A program made the translations under genes and the position numbers. The notes beneath the pieces are model-generated. The model had not been told where the DNA came from, ran no database searches, and saw only the letters and a list, made by a program, of their open reading frames with translations. Positions 32,403 through 41,411 of a stretch of 51,963 nt of DNA are shown in pieces. Origin of the DNA: Kiritimatiellia bacterium (GTDB lineage: Bacteria; Verrucomicrobiota; Kiritimatiellia; UBA8416; JADHWI01); NCBI GenBank assembly GCA_030744755.1, contig JASLPY010000035.1:1-51963 (forward strand), written 5' to 3'. Position 1 is the stretch's first letter; every line of letters begins with the position of its first letter.

Positions 32403-33542
32403 TCACTTCTTCGGGTTATTCTTCTCGTCAAAGTAGCCAGTCTTGTCTCGAGGTTCCCTATTCCCACCTGACTTGTCGATGGTCATTTTTCCGACACTGA
32501 TGTAGCCGCGTTTCTGAATCTGCTCGGAAATCGTGACGAATTCATGCGGGCGGTTTCTACCTTCCTGCCAGAGTCTTTCTCCCTCGCAGACGATATCAAG
32601 TTCCTTGAGTTCAAGTTCCATCTTCCCGGGAGACACTTTGACAACCATATAATTGACTTTCGGGTTGTACCCAAACAGTCCCCCGTGAGCAACCTGCTGC
32701 ACCCCATCCTTCATAGTACAAGTGATAGCGTGTACTTCACCGCATAGATAGAGGTCGACGTTGTTCTTTGCCATGCTTCGCCAGAAGGGGGAGTGACGGC
32801 CCTTCTCGAGCATCAAGCCGCTGGAAGATCGTTTTCGTACCGGGCCCAGAACCGGCGTATGGCCCATCACGACAACGTGATCAACAGAAGGATGGCCGGT
32901 AAGTGTCTTGTCCAGCCACGCAAGCTGTTCTCCTGTGACCTGCGCCACGATCTCTCCCTGGCTACCTTTGCCCTTTTCGAACACATCAACGGTAACAAAC
33001 AAGCTGTTCTTATGCGTGAAATAGAATGCAGTTCCTTTCATGTGGTCGGGGCCGTTGAGAGGCATTTTCATGTAGTCACGGAAAGCTTTCTTGAAAGAAG
33101 GCACCAGTTTTGCACGGTCTGGAGGCCAGGGATTGTCACCAACTTCATGATCCCCAATGGCTGTATAGAATTTCAACCCATGGGCATTCATCCTCTTGAT
33201 CCAGTCCGGGTAGTAGATAGCGGCAAACTTCTCGATCTTCTCTTCGTTCCACCATCGGCCCATCAAGAGGTCACCGGCGACCAGGACGAAATCCGGGTTC
33301 TCGGCTTTGACCGCTTTGAGCACGTAACCGAGAGCATCCTCCCATCCTGGCTGGGGGTACGTTGTGTCAACATTCAAGAAGTCCGGCATGCTGACGAAAG
33401 TCCAAGTTTCAGCGTCCCCAGTGTTGTCGACAGCGGCAGCCGTAATACTCGACGAGGATATGATCAGAAAAGCTAACGCTGTCCCAAGAAAGGCGTTTGC
33501 TTTTTCCAACATGATGATTAAATGCTTCCTCTGATTGCTCAT
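32403..33542 (-). CDS. Secreted calcineurin-like metallophosphoesterase
   Basis: 379 residues with an N-terminal signal peptide (about residues 12-36). Metal-site motifs: VLVAGDLL, AIGDHEVG (family usually GNHE, so Asn is replaced by Asp), VVMGHTPV and CGEVHA (family usually G.H). The first D.H motif is not clear; FVSMPDFLN may be its degraded form. The substitutions suggest altered metal binding or activity. It lies 60 bp after the sialidase-like gene and nearly touches yceH. Confidence 0.8.
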   Translation of the reverse strand: MSNQRKHLIIMLEKANAFLGTALAFLIISSSSITAAAVDNTGDAETWTFVSMPDFLNVDTTYPQPGWEDALGYVLKAVKAENPDFVLVAGDLLMGRWWNEEKIEKFAAIYYPDWIKRMNAHGLKFYTAIGDHEVGDNPWPPDRAKLVPSFKKAFRDYMKMPLNGPDHMKGTAFYFTHKNSLFVTVDVFEKGKGSQGEIVAQVTGEQLAWLDKTLTGHPSVDHVVVMGHTPVLGPVRKRSSSGLMLEKGRHSPFWRSMAKNNVDLYLCGEVHAITCTMKDGVQQVAHGGLFGYNPKVNYMVVKVSPGKMELELKELDIVCEGERLWQEGRNRPHEFVTISEQIQKRGYISVGKMTIDKSGGNREPRDKTGYFDEKNNPKK

Positions 33543-33605
33543 CGGGTTGTTTCCCTATTGTTTACGTCTCCATGGACCGTCGCCCATATCCGGTTTGTCA
33601 GAGCG

Positions 33606-34760
33606 TTACTTCTTATTAAACCACGTTTTCGGAATGAGAGCAGCCTTGAGATGGATCTGTTTTCTGTTCCATGCGGGTTTGGCATACATGTAAGTAACAA
33701 CAGCGTCGCCTTTTGATGTGAAAAGACAATCCAGGTTGGCGTATTCAGCTTTCGGGTCATCGGCGATAGTTCCGATGATCTGCCAGGAGTGCCCCTTGTC
33801 GGAGGAGATGGCGGCAGTCAGTGGCGTTCGCTCGCCCAGGTGATGGTGCTTCTTGTTGAACTTGCTGTTATTCCAAAACAGCACAATCTCATTTGTTCCG
33901 GGAATCCTTCGCAGGCAGGTACAGGATTCTCCACCCTCCAATCCGCTGAAGGTAGCTTCGCTCCATGTTATTCCTCCGTCGGTCGACCGGGACAAATAGG
34001 GGCCGCCGAGCTGAGTGCGCAGGGACATGATAAGCTCACCATCGTCCAATTCCGCGACCGATGCCTCCATGGCCCCACGTTTGGGCAGGTCGACGGCATT
34101 GGACTTCTGCCAACTGTCACCCATGTCATCACTTCTTAGACACCATGCCGAGTTCTTCTGTTTCCACTGATTTCCGCTACCGCCGTGCAGTGGCAACAGA
34201 AGACGCCCGGACTTGAGTTCCATGAGACTGCTCGCACCGCCCTGCAGCAATTGCCCCTTGGATCGTTCCCATAGCGGAGCACGTGGTGAGAATGTTTCAC
34301 CTTCATCATTCGAAGAGAACAGGCACATTGTACTGCTTCCACCGCTTTTGTGTGCTCGCAGACATGCCAACCACAGGAGGCCCGACTTCGAGCGCAAAAG
34401 GGCAGGGGCCTGGACATTCATGTCGCCCTTATACACATCGACAAGCATTCGAGGCCGTTGCCAGTTCCTGCCCCCGTCGCTGCTGACCTTTGACCAGATT
34501 CTACATGTGCCATGGTCGTGACCGGCGTGCCTTCCCTTTTCATACTTGTGATACACCACCATCAATCGTCCGTCCGAAAGCTCGGCAACCGAAGCCGTGT
34601 CACTACGTGGCGCCTGATCACTTGCGGCTTCAATGGTTACGTGACGAATTACCGAATCGGCTGCCGCTGTAGATCCGAAGGCAGAGATCAAGATGAAGGT
34701 GGAAAGCGCAAGAAGGAGGGCCGACAGTTGAGGGCGGAATAGTCCGAGATCAGTTTGCAT
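33606..34760 (-). CDS. Secreted sialidase/BNR-repeat exoglycosidase-like protein
   Basis: 384 residues. AGAGGAG five bases before the ATG at 34760 decides the start, which opens a signal peptide ending near AAADS. Asp-box (BNR) repeats mark a six-bladed propeller: SSDGGRNW, SNDEGETF, SDDMGDSW, STDGGITW, SSDKGHSW. Family members include sialidases and other exo-hydrolases; an Arg near APRSDTASV and the E/Y positions would be needed to claim sialidase, and I cannot confirm the full triad. Lies downstream of the Tat remnant and alpha-galactosidase. Confidence 0.85.
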   Translation of the reverse strand: MQTDLGLFRPQLSALLLALSTFILISAFGSTAAADSVIRHVTIEAASDQAPRSDTASVAELSDGRLMVVYHKYEKGRHAGHDHGTCRIWSKVSSDGGRNWQRPRMLVDVYKGDMNVQAPALLRSKSGLLWLACLRAHKSGGSSTMCLFSSNDEGETFSPRAPLWERSKGQLLQGGASSLMELKSGRLLLPLHGGSGNQWKQKNSAWCLRSDDMGDSWQKSNAVDLPKRGAMEASVAELDDGELIMSLRTQLGGPYLSRSTDGGITWSEATFSGLEGGESCTCLRRIPGTNEIVLFWNNSKFNKKHHHLGERTPLTAAISSDKGHSWQIIGTIADDPKAEYANLDCLFTSKGDAVVTYMYAKPAWNRKQIHLKAALIPKTWFNKK

Positions 34761-34782
34761 TGTTTCTCCTCTGGAAGACCTC

Positions 34783-34929
34783 TTAAGCCACAGCCTTGTC
34801 ATAGGCACCGAAGACAGTCGATGGGACGACCATCGGAAAGCCTGTGGCCGCCCCTGCGGCCACCGACTGCTTTGCGAATTGTCTTCGTGTAATTGATCGC
34901 CCGGTGGCTTTCTTGCGCCCCGCGTTCAT
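34783..34929 (-). pseudogene. Orphan Tat signal peptide (remnant of a Gfo/Idh/MocA-type dehydrogenase gene)
   Basis: 48 codons, ATG at 34929 to a TAA at 34783. GAGGAG lies 11 bases before the ATG. The peptide reads as a complete twin-arginine leader: SITRRQFAKQSVAAGAATG, then FPMVVPSTVFGA, the h- and c-region seen on PVC Gfo/Idh/MocA dehydrogenases, then YDKAVA and stop. Nothing of the enzyme domain remains before the sialidase-like gene. It starts 15 bp after the alpha-galactosidase stop, so it is translated from the same message. Either the enzyme was deleted or this is a small exported peptide. Confidence 0.7.
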
Positions 34930-34944
34930 CAGCGTATCCGCTCC

Positions 34945-36345
34945 TCATTCGTATCGGATGAATACTACCCCGTGGGCGGGGATCTTATGCTTCTTATCGG
35001 CAAGAAACACACGGTCGCGCCATACATTCTTCATTTTGTATGCCTTCTTACCTGCTAATCCGAAGTTCGCCGTCCCCAGTGTCACTTCCGCGGGGTCTTC
35101 TGACCGGTTGAAGATGCCCAGCCACCCCTCATCATCTTTCCCCTTCTGGGGTGTGTTCCACACTTCAATGCCATCTTTCTCATAGACCACGTGTCCCATG
35201 ATGCCGTTTTGATTGCAGGCAATCATATCCGGATCGGTAATGAGCTTCAGAGAAAAATCGTCCAGCGTCGGCAGGTCGCCGCCCATCATCAGCGGCGAAG
35301 CCGACAAGGCGCGGAGCGTGATGAATGTTTCCATCTGCAGTTTTGACAACTGGCATTGACGCGTCGTGCCCTTGCCCGACAAAGCAATATCGCCCTTTTT
35401 CATAGGGTTGGGATTCTTTCCGCGCGGAGACATCAGTTGCAGCCTTCCAAAAGGTATCATGTCCATGTCTATCCAGAAACCAGGTTTCGCCTTACCATAC
35501 CACTTGCGCCAGGCATCAAAACAGGCATCAATATCCTTCTGATCGTCCCACACGTCCCTCGTGACACGCAGCATGTTCGCTGTTCTGAACGCATCGATAT
35601 TCTCCGGATCAGCATTGTTTCCCGGCGACAGACTCAAAACCATGGGTCGCCCACAGTCGGCAATCGCCTTTGCCACCGCCTTGACCTCCAAGGGGTAGGG
35701 AACAATATCGTCATACTTGATGAAATCAACCCCCCATTCCGCGAGTTGATTGATCAAACTGTTGTAGAATTCCTGGGCACCCGGCTTGCTCATGTCCACG
35801 CCGTAATTGTAGGTGCACCATTTGCAGTTGCGTTCCGGAGCCTGGTCCGCAATTTCAGGGCCCCGGTGATCCGTGCCCTTGATCGGCAGGTTGAGTTTCA
35901 CGGCTTTTCTCGGAATGCCGCGCATCAGGTGAACTCCGAATTTCAGGCCAAGTTCATGGCAGCGGTCTATGATAGGTTTAAGCCCATGCGGGAAGTAGAC
36001 TTTTGACGGCTGAAACAGACCAAATTCGTTGATCGCGACATCATGCGCGTGCTTTTCTGATGCATATATCGTTCCCGGTTGAAGAGCGTATTCCCCAAAC
36101 CATCCGTTATCGATCACGAAGTACTCATATCCATGAGCCTTAAGTTTCGCGGCCATACTCTCAAGATTTGCCATGGCCGCCTTCTCATGCAGGTATACTC
36201 CATAACCGTCAAAACTGTTCCATCCCATTGGCGGGCGTGGTGCCAATGTTGCCGCTCCTGAACTCTCCGCCCCGGGGCAAGCGACAACGCAGGCCAGCCA
36301 CATCACCCCCAGTATTGCGGTTAACCGGTTTGCCTTCTTTCTCAT
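34945..36345 (-). CDS. Secreted GH27 alpha-galactosidase
   Basis: 466 residues. Signal peptide (NRLTAILGVMWLACVVACPG), then the (beta/alpha)8 barrel: RPPMGWNSFDGYG, YFVIDNGWF, GLKFGVHLMRG, WGVDFIKYDD with nucleophile D212, LRVTRDVWDD with acid/base D264, SASPLMMGGD, then a C-terminal beta domain (IEVWNTP...AHGVVFIRYE). GH27 enzymes release terminal alpha-linked galactose (or N-acetylgalactosamine, arabinopyranose). Export and neighbours suggest removal of galactosyl side chains from a pectin-like polymer. Confidence 0.92.
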   Translation of the reverse strand: MRKKANRLTAILGVMWLACVVACPGAESSGAATLAPRPPMGWNSFDGYGVYLHEKAAMANLESMAAKLKAHGYEYFVIDNGWFGEYALQPGTIYASEKHAHDVAINEFGLFQPSKVYFPHGLKPIIDRCHELGLKFGVHLMRGIPRKAVKLNLPIKGTDHRGPEIADQAPERNCKWCTYNYGVDMSKPGAQEFYNSLINQLAEWGVDFIKYDDIVPYPLEVKAVAKAIADCGRPMVLSLSPGNNADPENIDAFRTANMLRVTRDVWDDQKDIDACFDAWRKWYGKAKPGFWIDMDMIPFGRLQLMSPRGKNPNPMKKGDIALSGKGTTRQCQLSKLQMETFITLRALSASPLMMGGDLPTLDDFSLKLITDPDMIACNQNGIMGHVVYEKDGIEVWNTPQKGKDDEGWLGIFNRSEDPAEVTLGTANFGLAGKKAYKMKNVWRDRVFLADKKHKIPAHGVVFIRYE

Positions 36346-36364
36346 AGTGAACACCCTGACCTTC

Positions 36365-36712
36365 TCAATCGGCGTTTTGGTATATCTTGCGGCGGTTTAT
36401 CTCAAACAGAACAGGCGCACTACCGCCGGACGAGAACAGGGACAGATGAACTTCATTCTCATCCCGGGATTGAATCCTTGAGAGTGTCAGATCTTTGATC
36501 GACACCTTGAAGAACTTGTCGCGTCCGTATCTCCACTGGCTGCGGAAATAGTGGTGTGTGGCATCACTTCCCTGGTAGTAGTATCCCTGGAAGGTCGGGG
36601 ATGAGTTGAGAATGAAGGCTTGTGACAGGCCAGATTTCGTTACTTCCGCATACGGATGCGTACAGCCGGAAAACAGGATGGATACGGTCAGTACAATTAG
36701 TGTTATCTTCAT
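36365..36712 (-). CDS. Small lipoprotein, function unknown
   Basis: 115 residues. Signal peptide with lipobox LFSGC. The mature part contains FQGYYYQGSDATHHYFRSQWRYGRDKFFKVSIKDL, rich in Tyr/His/Arg, and ends RRKIYQNAD. Not recognised. GGAAG precedes the ATG. Placed between PL10 lyase and alpha-galactosidase on the same strand, so likely part of the same exported set. Confidence 0.75.
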   Translation of the reverse strand: MKITLIVLTVSILFSGCTHPYAEVTKSGLSQAFILNSSPTFQGYYYQGSDATHHYFRSQWRYGRDKFFKVSIKDLTLSRIQSRDENEVHLSLFSSGGSAPVLFEINRRKIYQNAD

Positions 36713-36750
36713 GGTTCTTCCTTTCCCGAGTGCTTAAAGCCGGGTGCGAG

Positions 36751-37893
36751 TCACCGCGTTGCCTGCTCTTGAAGCACGTTTTCACGGGGAGCCCACTTCT
36801 TCTGCCAGGCAGGATACTCATTGGCCAAAAGGCCCGCCGGATAGTACCCCAGCCAGCTGTAGCCGTTACGACGTTCGTAAGATATCTCTGCCAGCGTATC
36901 CCTGGGAATCCCGTCGCGGCTGCAGAAGATGGGCTTGTTGGTGCCTATCTTGTAGAACCTTGCCCACATCGGTGGTGCGCCGGCATCTTCCACGACGATC
37001 TTGTCCCATCCCTTTTTGGAAGACTTGTCCTCTTTCCTGCTTTGCCTTATTCCCGTGAGTTTCGCCCTGCTAAACCACGTGACGGCGCCTTGAATGGCTT
37101 CAATGACTTCGGGGGTTGGCTTGTCGATCTCCATCAGGAACCTAACGACGCCGACCGACTCGGCGCCGCTGATAGACGCCAACTCGTAGGTTCGAGCTTT
37201 TCGCGGAACCAGGCTCTTCTCATCATGTTGTGCACACCACGCGGTTTTCTTGCCATCGACTTCAATCTGGCACTTCAGAATGCAATCAATACCGTTCGAA
37301 ACAGCTTCTACACAACGTGCGCGCAATCTCGCATCGACGAACGGGTATGCCGACCTGTCCTGAGCGATATCCCTGAGGGTGGTCATGGCGCCGATCATGG
37401 CGTCATCGTTGAACGTGATGTGCTTCGAATAGCCACGGGGATTGGGGTAGAATTGGGGCCATCCACCATTTGTATACTGCGCTTTCAGAATGAATTCGAC
37501 ACCCTCCAGGAATGCCCGTTTGTATTGGTGTTCTTTACTCGCGTTGTAGACCTTTGCCAGGTATCTCACCTCCGAATGCGTGGACCCGTTATCAAGGGTT
37601 GTGTCGTTATTCTTCTTCCGGCCGAGGAGCTTGTTCTTCTCGCCAGACGTAATCCTGCGCGCCCTGTCGTAATTCTTGGACCATCCACCGTTTTGCCGCT
37701 GGTGCAAAAGCACCGTTTCGGCAATACGAAGAGCTTCTTTGCTGCCGTAGAACTCACGCGGTTGATTCAAACTGTTTCCCACACCGCCGACCCAGTTGAT
37801 TGCGGCTTCCTTCGAGAGGGTCATGGTTGGTTGTGTAAAGACGCAGATTGCGAACACACTTGCCACAACGCATAGTTTGTACCCGTGTTTCAT
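36751..37893 (-). CDS. Secreted PL10 pectate lyase
   Basis: 380 residues from the ATG at 37893, preceded by AAAGGGG. Signal peptide (YKLCVVASVFAICVF). PL10 motifs: QNGGWSKNYD, TLDNGSTHSEVRYL with a conserved acidic metal ligand, YTNGGWPQFYPNPRGY and ITFNDDAMIGAM. PL10 cleaves polygalacturonate by beta-elimination with Ca2+. The C-terminal YSWLGYYPAGLLANEYPAWQKKW is usual. Partner of the beta-helix protein upstream. Confidence 0.93.
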   Translation of the reverse strand: MKHGYKLCVVASVFAICVFTQPTMTLSKEAAINWVGGVGNSLNQPREFYGSKEALRIAETVLLHQRQNGGWSKNYDRARRITSGEKNKLLGRKKNNDTTLDNGSTHSEVRYLAKVYNASKEHQYKRAFLEGVEFILKAQYTNGGWPQFYPNPRGYSKHITFNDDAMIGAMTTLRDIAQDRSAYPFVDARLRARCVEAVSNGIDCILKCQIEVDGKKTAWCAQHDEKSLVPRKARTYELASISGAESVGVVRFLMEIDKPTPEVIEAIQGAVTWFSRAKLTGIRQSRKEDKSSKKGWDKIVVEDAGAPPMWARFYKIGTNKPIFCSRDGIPRDTLAEISYERRNGYSWLGYYPAGLLANEYPAWQKKWAPRENVLQEQATR

Positions 37894-37955
37894 CATTTCC
37901 CCTTTCACGACCTTTGAGAGGGATCACAATCCCTTGGCTATGCCGTTACGCTCCG

Positions 37956-38011
37956 ACGGGAGGGACGCCGGCCTCGGCGTCCGCGGGCAGCGAGGCCGCT
38001 GCCCCTCCCGT
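37956..38011. repeat. Three-way-junction palindromic repeat
   Basis: Outer arms ACGGGAG (37956-37962) and CTCCCGT (38005-38011) enclose two hairpins: GACGCC...GGCGTC and GGGCAGC-GAGGCC-GCTGCCC. Part of it matches 19124-19149 exactly on the opposite strand. It lies between the beta-helix and PL10 genes and could end or stabilise transcripts. Confidence 0.75.
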
Positions 38012-38081
38012 TGCACCCCATGGGGCGTTACTCTCAATGCCCAGTCGGCGAGACGGGGTCGTTTTCCGGTTCTTCATTTCT

Positions 38082-39611
38082 TCAGTTATTGGATTTCTTT
38101 CCGAGTCGTCTTGAGAGTTGGGCAGCATGCAGGTCGGCCGGCTGTAGTTTATCGGGCGGAATTGCCTCGAACCATTTACCGTTAGGATCTCTTGTTGACG
38201 TGGCGCTTGTCTTCACGCCAACCAGGATCATGGAGTCGGGGCCAAAGTTTGCCCACGGCCATTTGATGTCCTGCTGTGAATTAATACACCAGAAGGTGCC
38301 GCGGGCACCGCAGTGTTTTCCAAGGTCCCTTCCGCCCCCGCACCGCCAGATCTCGGTGCCTTTGCCGGCGTCCAGGTTGCAGAAGAGGTTTTCGTACGGG
38401 GCCCCCTTGTGATGGTCCAGGGACAGGTTGATCCCTCTTCCGTTCTTCGTAACGTTGCCGGCTTGCAGATGGCTCAAGGTGATATCGTGAATAAAGTGTG
38501 TTCGCAGGTCGAAGTTCTGGACGAGGCAATCCGTGCCGTACGAAATGCCATGATGGCCGGTGACCCCCCTGTTGGCAGGACGCCTTGAGTCAACAACGAG
38601 TCCGTCAACGGTACAGAACATGCCCGAAACGTATATCGCACTATCGCAGTTGGATATTCTCACGTTGCGCACCCAGCAATCCGACACGCCATTCAACGCG
38701 ATGCCATTCATGCCCCGTTCGGTGAAATGCCCCCGGTAGGGCTTCACGGGAAAAGTGATGGAAAGATCCTCTATGCCGACCTCACTGACCGTTGGATTGA
38801 ACGCTTTCAGGACAGGCGTCCATGATTTCCGAATATCGAACCGCAGTGGTCTTTCCAAGGTGATTCTGTTGCCCCGGACGGAAGCAATGCGGCTCACCAT
38901 CTGAATGCTGACGGGTTTCCTGATCTTCCCCGTGTTTCCCGGATCACCGGAATAGAGATAGTTCAACAACGATTTCGTCTTGTCGTCCACCAGGGCAACC
39001 GCGACCCGCTGTCCGGGCTCCAAACCCTCGGATTTCTGAACGGTCACCTCCTTCGAACCACGCGTTGATTCCGACGTTATCGCGGAAATTGTTCTTTGTT
39101 CGGAATGGCCGGAGATCCAGATGAAACCTCCCGACCACGAGTAGTTTGATGTAGGGCGCCCACCGGTGGTCGCGCCCATGTTTGGCCTTACATCTTCGAG
39201 TTCCGCCGTAACATGGATCACGGTCTTGCCGGGCCCGGCCCCGCGCAGGACGATATTCGGTTTCTTTATCCAGATTATGTCACTGATGACATAGTGTCCG
39301 GCGGGAATCCTTATGGCGCCCTTATCGGTTGCCTCGACAGCCTTGATGAATGCCCGGGTGCAATCGGTCTTGCCATCCCCCTTCGCCCCGAAGCTGCGCA
39401 CGTCGGTAACGGCTTCCGGTCTTGGCAGGGGGTCCTCGCCGAAATGGTATCCAGCAAAGGAAAAATCGGGTAAGCGGCTTTGCGGGGTCCACACTTCGCC
39501 ATTCTTGCCCCACAACTCGGAATGCTCTTGCCCCAAAGCAGAACAGCCAAAGACGGCCGCGACCACTATTGCCTGGACAACGACCAATGATCTATACAGG
39601 TGTTTTCTCAT
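38082..39611 (-). CDS. Secreted pectate-lyase/polygalacturonase-like beta-helix protein
   Basis: 509 residues. Start at 39611 gives a signal peptide (LVVVQAIVVAAVFGCSALG); longer readings run into the next gene. DVRSFGAKGDGKTDCTRAFIKAVEA is the classic start of the pectate_lyase_3 right-handed beta-helix fold; RIPAGHYVISDIIWI, IVLRGAGPGKTVI, and WVRNVRISNCDSAIYV coils follow, with GHHGISYG in the later coils. Enzymes of this fold cut homogalacturonan or rhamnogalacturonan, or epimerise; the exact bond is not evident. Confidence 0.87.
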   Translation of the reverse strand: MRKHLYRSLVVVQAIVVAAVFGCSALGQEHSELWGKNGEVWTPQSRLPDFSFAGYHFGEDPLPRPEAVTDVRSFGAKGDGKTDCTRAFIKAVEATDKGAIRIPAGHYVISDIIWIKKPNIVLRGAGPGKTVIHVTAELEDVRPNMGATTGGRPTSNYSWSGGFIWISGHSEQRTISAITSESTRGSKEVTVQKSEGLEPGQRVAVALVDDKTKSLLNYLYSGDPGNTGKIRKPVSIQMVSRIASVRGNRITLERPLRFDIRKSWTPVLKAFNPTVSEVGIEDLSITFPVKPYRGHFTERGMNGIALNGVSDCWVRNVRISNCDSAIYVSGMFCTVDGLVVDSRRPANRGVTGHHGISYGTDCLVQNFDLRTHFIHDITLSHLQAGNVTKNGRGINLSLDHHKGAPYENLFCNLDAGKGTEIWRCGGGRDLGKHCGARGTFWCINSQQDIKWPWANFGPDSMILVGVKTSATSTRDPNGKWFEAIPPDKLQPADLHAAQLSRRLGKKSNN

Positions 39612-39630
39612 ATGTTGATGAATCCAGCCG

Positions 39631-39858
39631 TTATCTATCCCGATTCTCCCTGGCTTTCCACCGGCACAGACCATAGATAAAACAAGCCGCACCCGGAACC
39701 AGCAGGATGGTGCACAGTTTCTGCATAAACTCTTCACTTTCAAGTTGCGTCATGTCCTGATTATAGATGTCCGCGTTAAAGGCGACAAAGATCAGGATCG
39801 GAATTACCACCAACCAACTGCCACAGCCAATCTGCATGAGACGCTTGTGCTTTGACAT
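39631..39858 (-). CDS. Small two-helix membrane protein
   Basis: 75 residues. GGGAGGT five bases before the ATG is a strong ribosome-binding site. Two membrane helices (about 12-28 and 48-64) flank an acidic loop (NQDMTQLESEEFMQK). The N- and C-termini are basic, so both probably face the cytoplasm. Between sulfatase and beta-helix genes with gaps of 25 and 19 bp. Not recognised. Confidence 0.75.
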   Translation of the reverse strand: MSKHKRLMQIGCGSWLVVIPILIFVAFNADIYNQDMTQLESEEFMQKLCTILLVPGAACFIYGLCRWKARENRDR

Positions 39859-39883
39859 CTAGACCTCCCTTTCAATTGCTCCT

Positions 39884-41404
39884 TCATCGTTTGGACAGAT
39901 CCTTTACTGCAGGGAGGCGGTTCAACATCCCTGCCCTGGTCCGCTGTAGTTCGTCCAGCAGCTGTTGACGATACGAAATGAGCGTATCCCGGTGCGCGGG
40001 ATTGAGAGCGAGATTGATCAGCTCTTCAGGATCAGTTTCGAGATCGTAAAGTTCTTCTACTTCGTCTTCGACCAGTGTCCTGATGTATTTGTATTCCCCC
40101 TTACGCAGGAATACCCACCAGGGAACACCGCCCCAGCCGGGACGGTCCTCTTTTTCGGTGTCTTTTCCATAATAGTATTTCGTGTTCTCCATCAGAACCG
40201 GATGATCCCATTTGGACTCCGGGTTCTTCAGAATAGGAGAGATGTCGTGACCGTGCATTTCCCAGGGGAGTGATATCCCGGCAATAGAGAAGAATGTTGG
40301 GATCAAGTCTTGCCCGCCAACGGCGTGCTTACAGACCTTGTTTTCCGCGAACTTTCCTGGAAGGCGAATGATTAGCGGTGCGCGCAGGTTTGCATCGTAG
40401 GGGGCGTACTTCCACTTGAACCCGTGCTGCCCCCATGCGAAACCCTGGTCAGACGTGAAGACGATCAGCGTGTTGTCAATCTGGCCGGTCTTCCTGAGCG
40501 TCTCGATGACTTTGCCAACCCCCTCGTCCAATGCACGCACCGCCCTGTTATATTTCTGGACGGCCGAATCCAGGCCAACCGGGTTGCCATCTTTGCCTTT
40601 CTTCCACTTTCCGTAGTTCTTCATATATGCCGGTTTGGTAGGCCGTGGAGGGAAGATGTCCTTGGGAACAGTAACCGACTTGGTGTCTCTGTAATCGCCA
40701 TCATGCCTTTTCGCGGCGGTATACGGACCGTGAACGGCATCATAGCAGAGCCACAGGTACCACGGCCTGCCTGTATCCTTCGCTCGCTCGGATATAAAGT
40801 CGACAGCGTATTGAGTGTAATTATCCGTCGAATACCCTCCGACGGATTTCGGGGGTGCGCCGTTGAAGCTGATCTTCTGATTCTTGTAGTATCCGCCGTA
40901 GATCTTCGGCTGTGTGTGATCCCAGGCGGCAGAGTAGTCCCAGTCGCGACCGTGCCCGGTGTCGGCTCCCGTGTGCCATTTGCCGATCATCCCCGTGTAA
41001 TACCCGTTCTTGCGAAATACCTCCGGCCAGAACGGGCACTTGTCATGATCATAGGTACTGCCGGGATAGCTGCCGACCATTCGCATCGATTCAATCCCGT
41101 GCTGGAGTTTCCCGGTAAGGGCGGTTGCGCGCGAGGGCATACACCATGCTCCCGTATAGCAGTGGGTAAACCTGACTCCCTCTTGTGCCAGTCGATCGAT
41201 GTTCGGCGTTTTCACCCACTCGTGTGCCTCCGGGTAGCAACCGACACTTCGAATGCTTTGATCATCGGTGAAAATGTAGAGGATGTTGGGCCTTGTGGCC
41301 TCGGGCAACCGGCTCTCGGCAAGGCCATTCCAAGGTACGCAGAAGGCACATATTACTGCGCCTACTGCCCCGATCAAACTCTTGCGATTCAGGTGTCTCG
41401 CCAT
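39884..41404 (-). CDS. Secreted sulfatase (type I, CxPSR)
   Basis: 506 residues. Signal peptide (IGAVGAVICAFCVPWNGLA). NILYIFTDDQS gives metal ligands D47/D48; AWCMPSRATALTGK contains C88, converted to formylglycine, in the C-x-P-S-R motif; IGKWHTGAD, DQGFAWGQHGFKWKY and the C-terminal DLETDPEELINLA are family features. Removes sulfate esters from carbohydrates. The maturase gene is not in the window. Implies a sulfated glycan among the substrates of this locus, marine or host-derived. Confidence 0.94.
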   Translation of the reverse strand: MARHLNRKSLIGAVGAVICAFCVPWNGLAESRLPEATRPNILYIFTDDQSIRSVGCYPEAHEWVKTPNIDRLAQEGVRFTHCYTGAWCMPSRATALTGKLQHGIESMRMVGSYPGSTYDHDKCPFWPEVFRKNGYYTGMIGKWHTGADTGHGRDWDYSAAWDHTQPKIYGGYYKNQKISFNGAPPKSVGGYSTDNYTQYAVDFISERAKDTGRPWYLWLCYDAVHGPYTAAKRHDGDYRDTKSVTVPKDIFPPRPTKPAYMKNYGKWKKGKDGNPVGLDSAVQKYNRAVRALDEGVGKVIETLRKTGQIDNTLIVFTSDQGFAWGQHGFKWKYAPYDANLRAPLIIRLPGKFAENKVCKHAVGGQDLIPTFFSIAGISLPWEMHGHDISPILKNPESKWDHPVLMENTKYYYGKDTEKEDRPGWGGVPWWVFLRKGEYKYIRTLVEDEVEELYDLETDPEELINLALNPAHRDTLISYRQQLLDELQRTRAGMLNRLPAVKDLSKR

Positions 41405-41411
41405 CTTAATA

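Noticed and set aside
36622..37875. 417-codon plus-strand open frame
   Set aside because: Antisense to the PL10 pectate lyase; no recognisable motifs.
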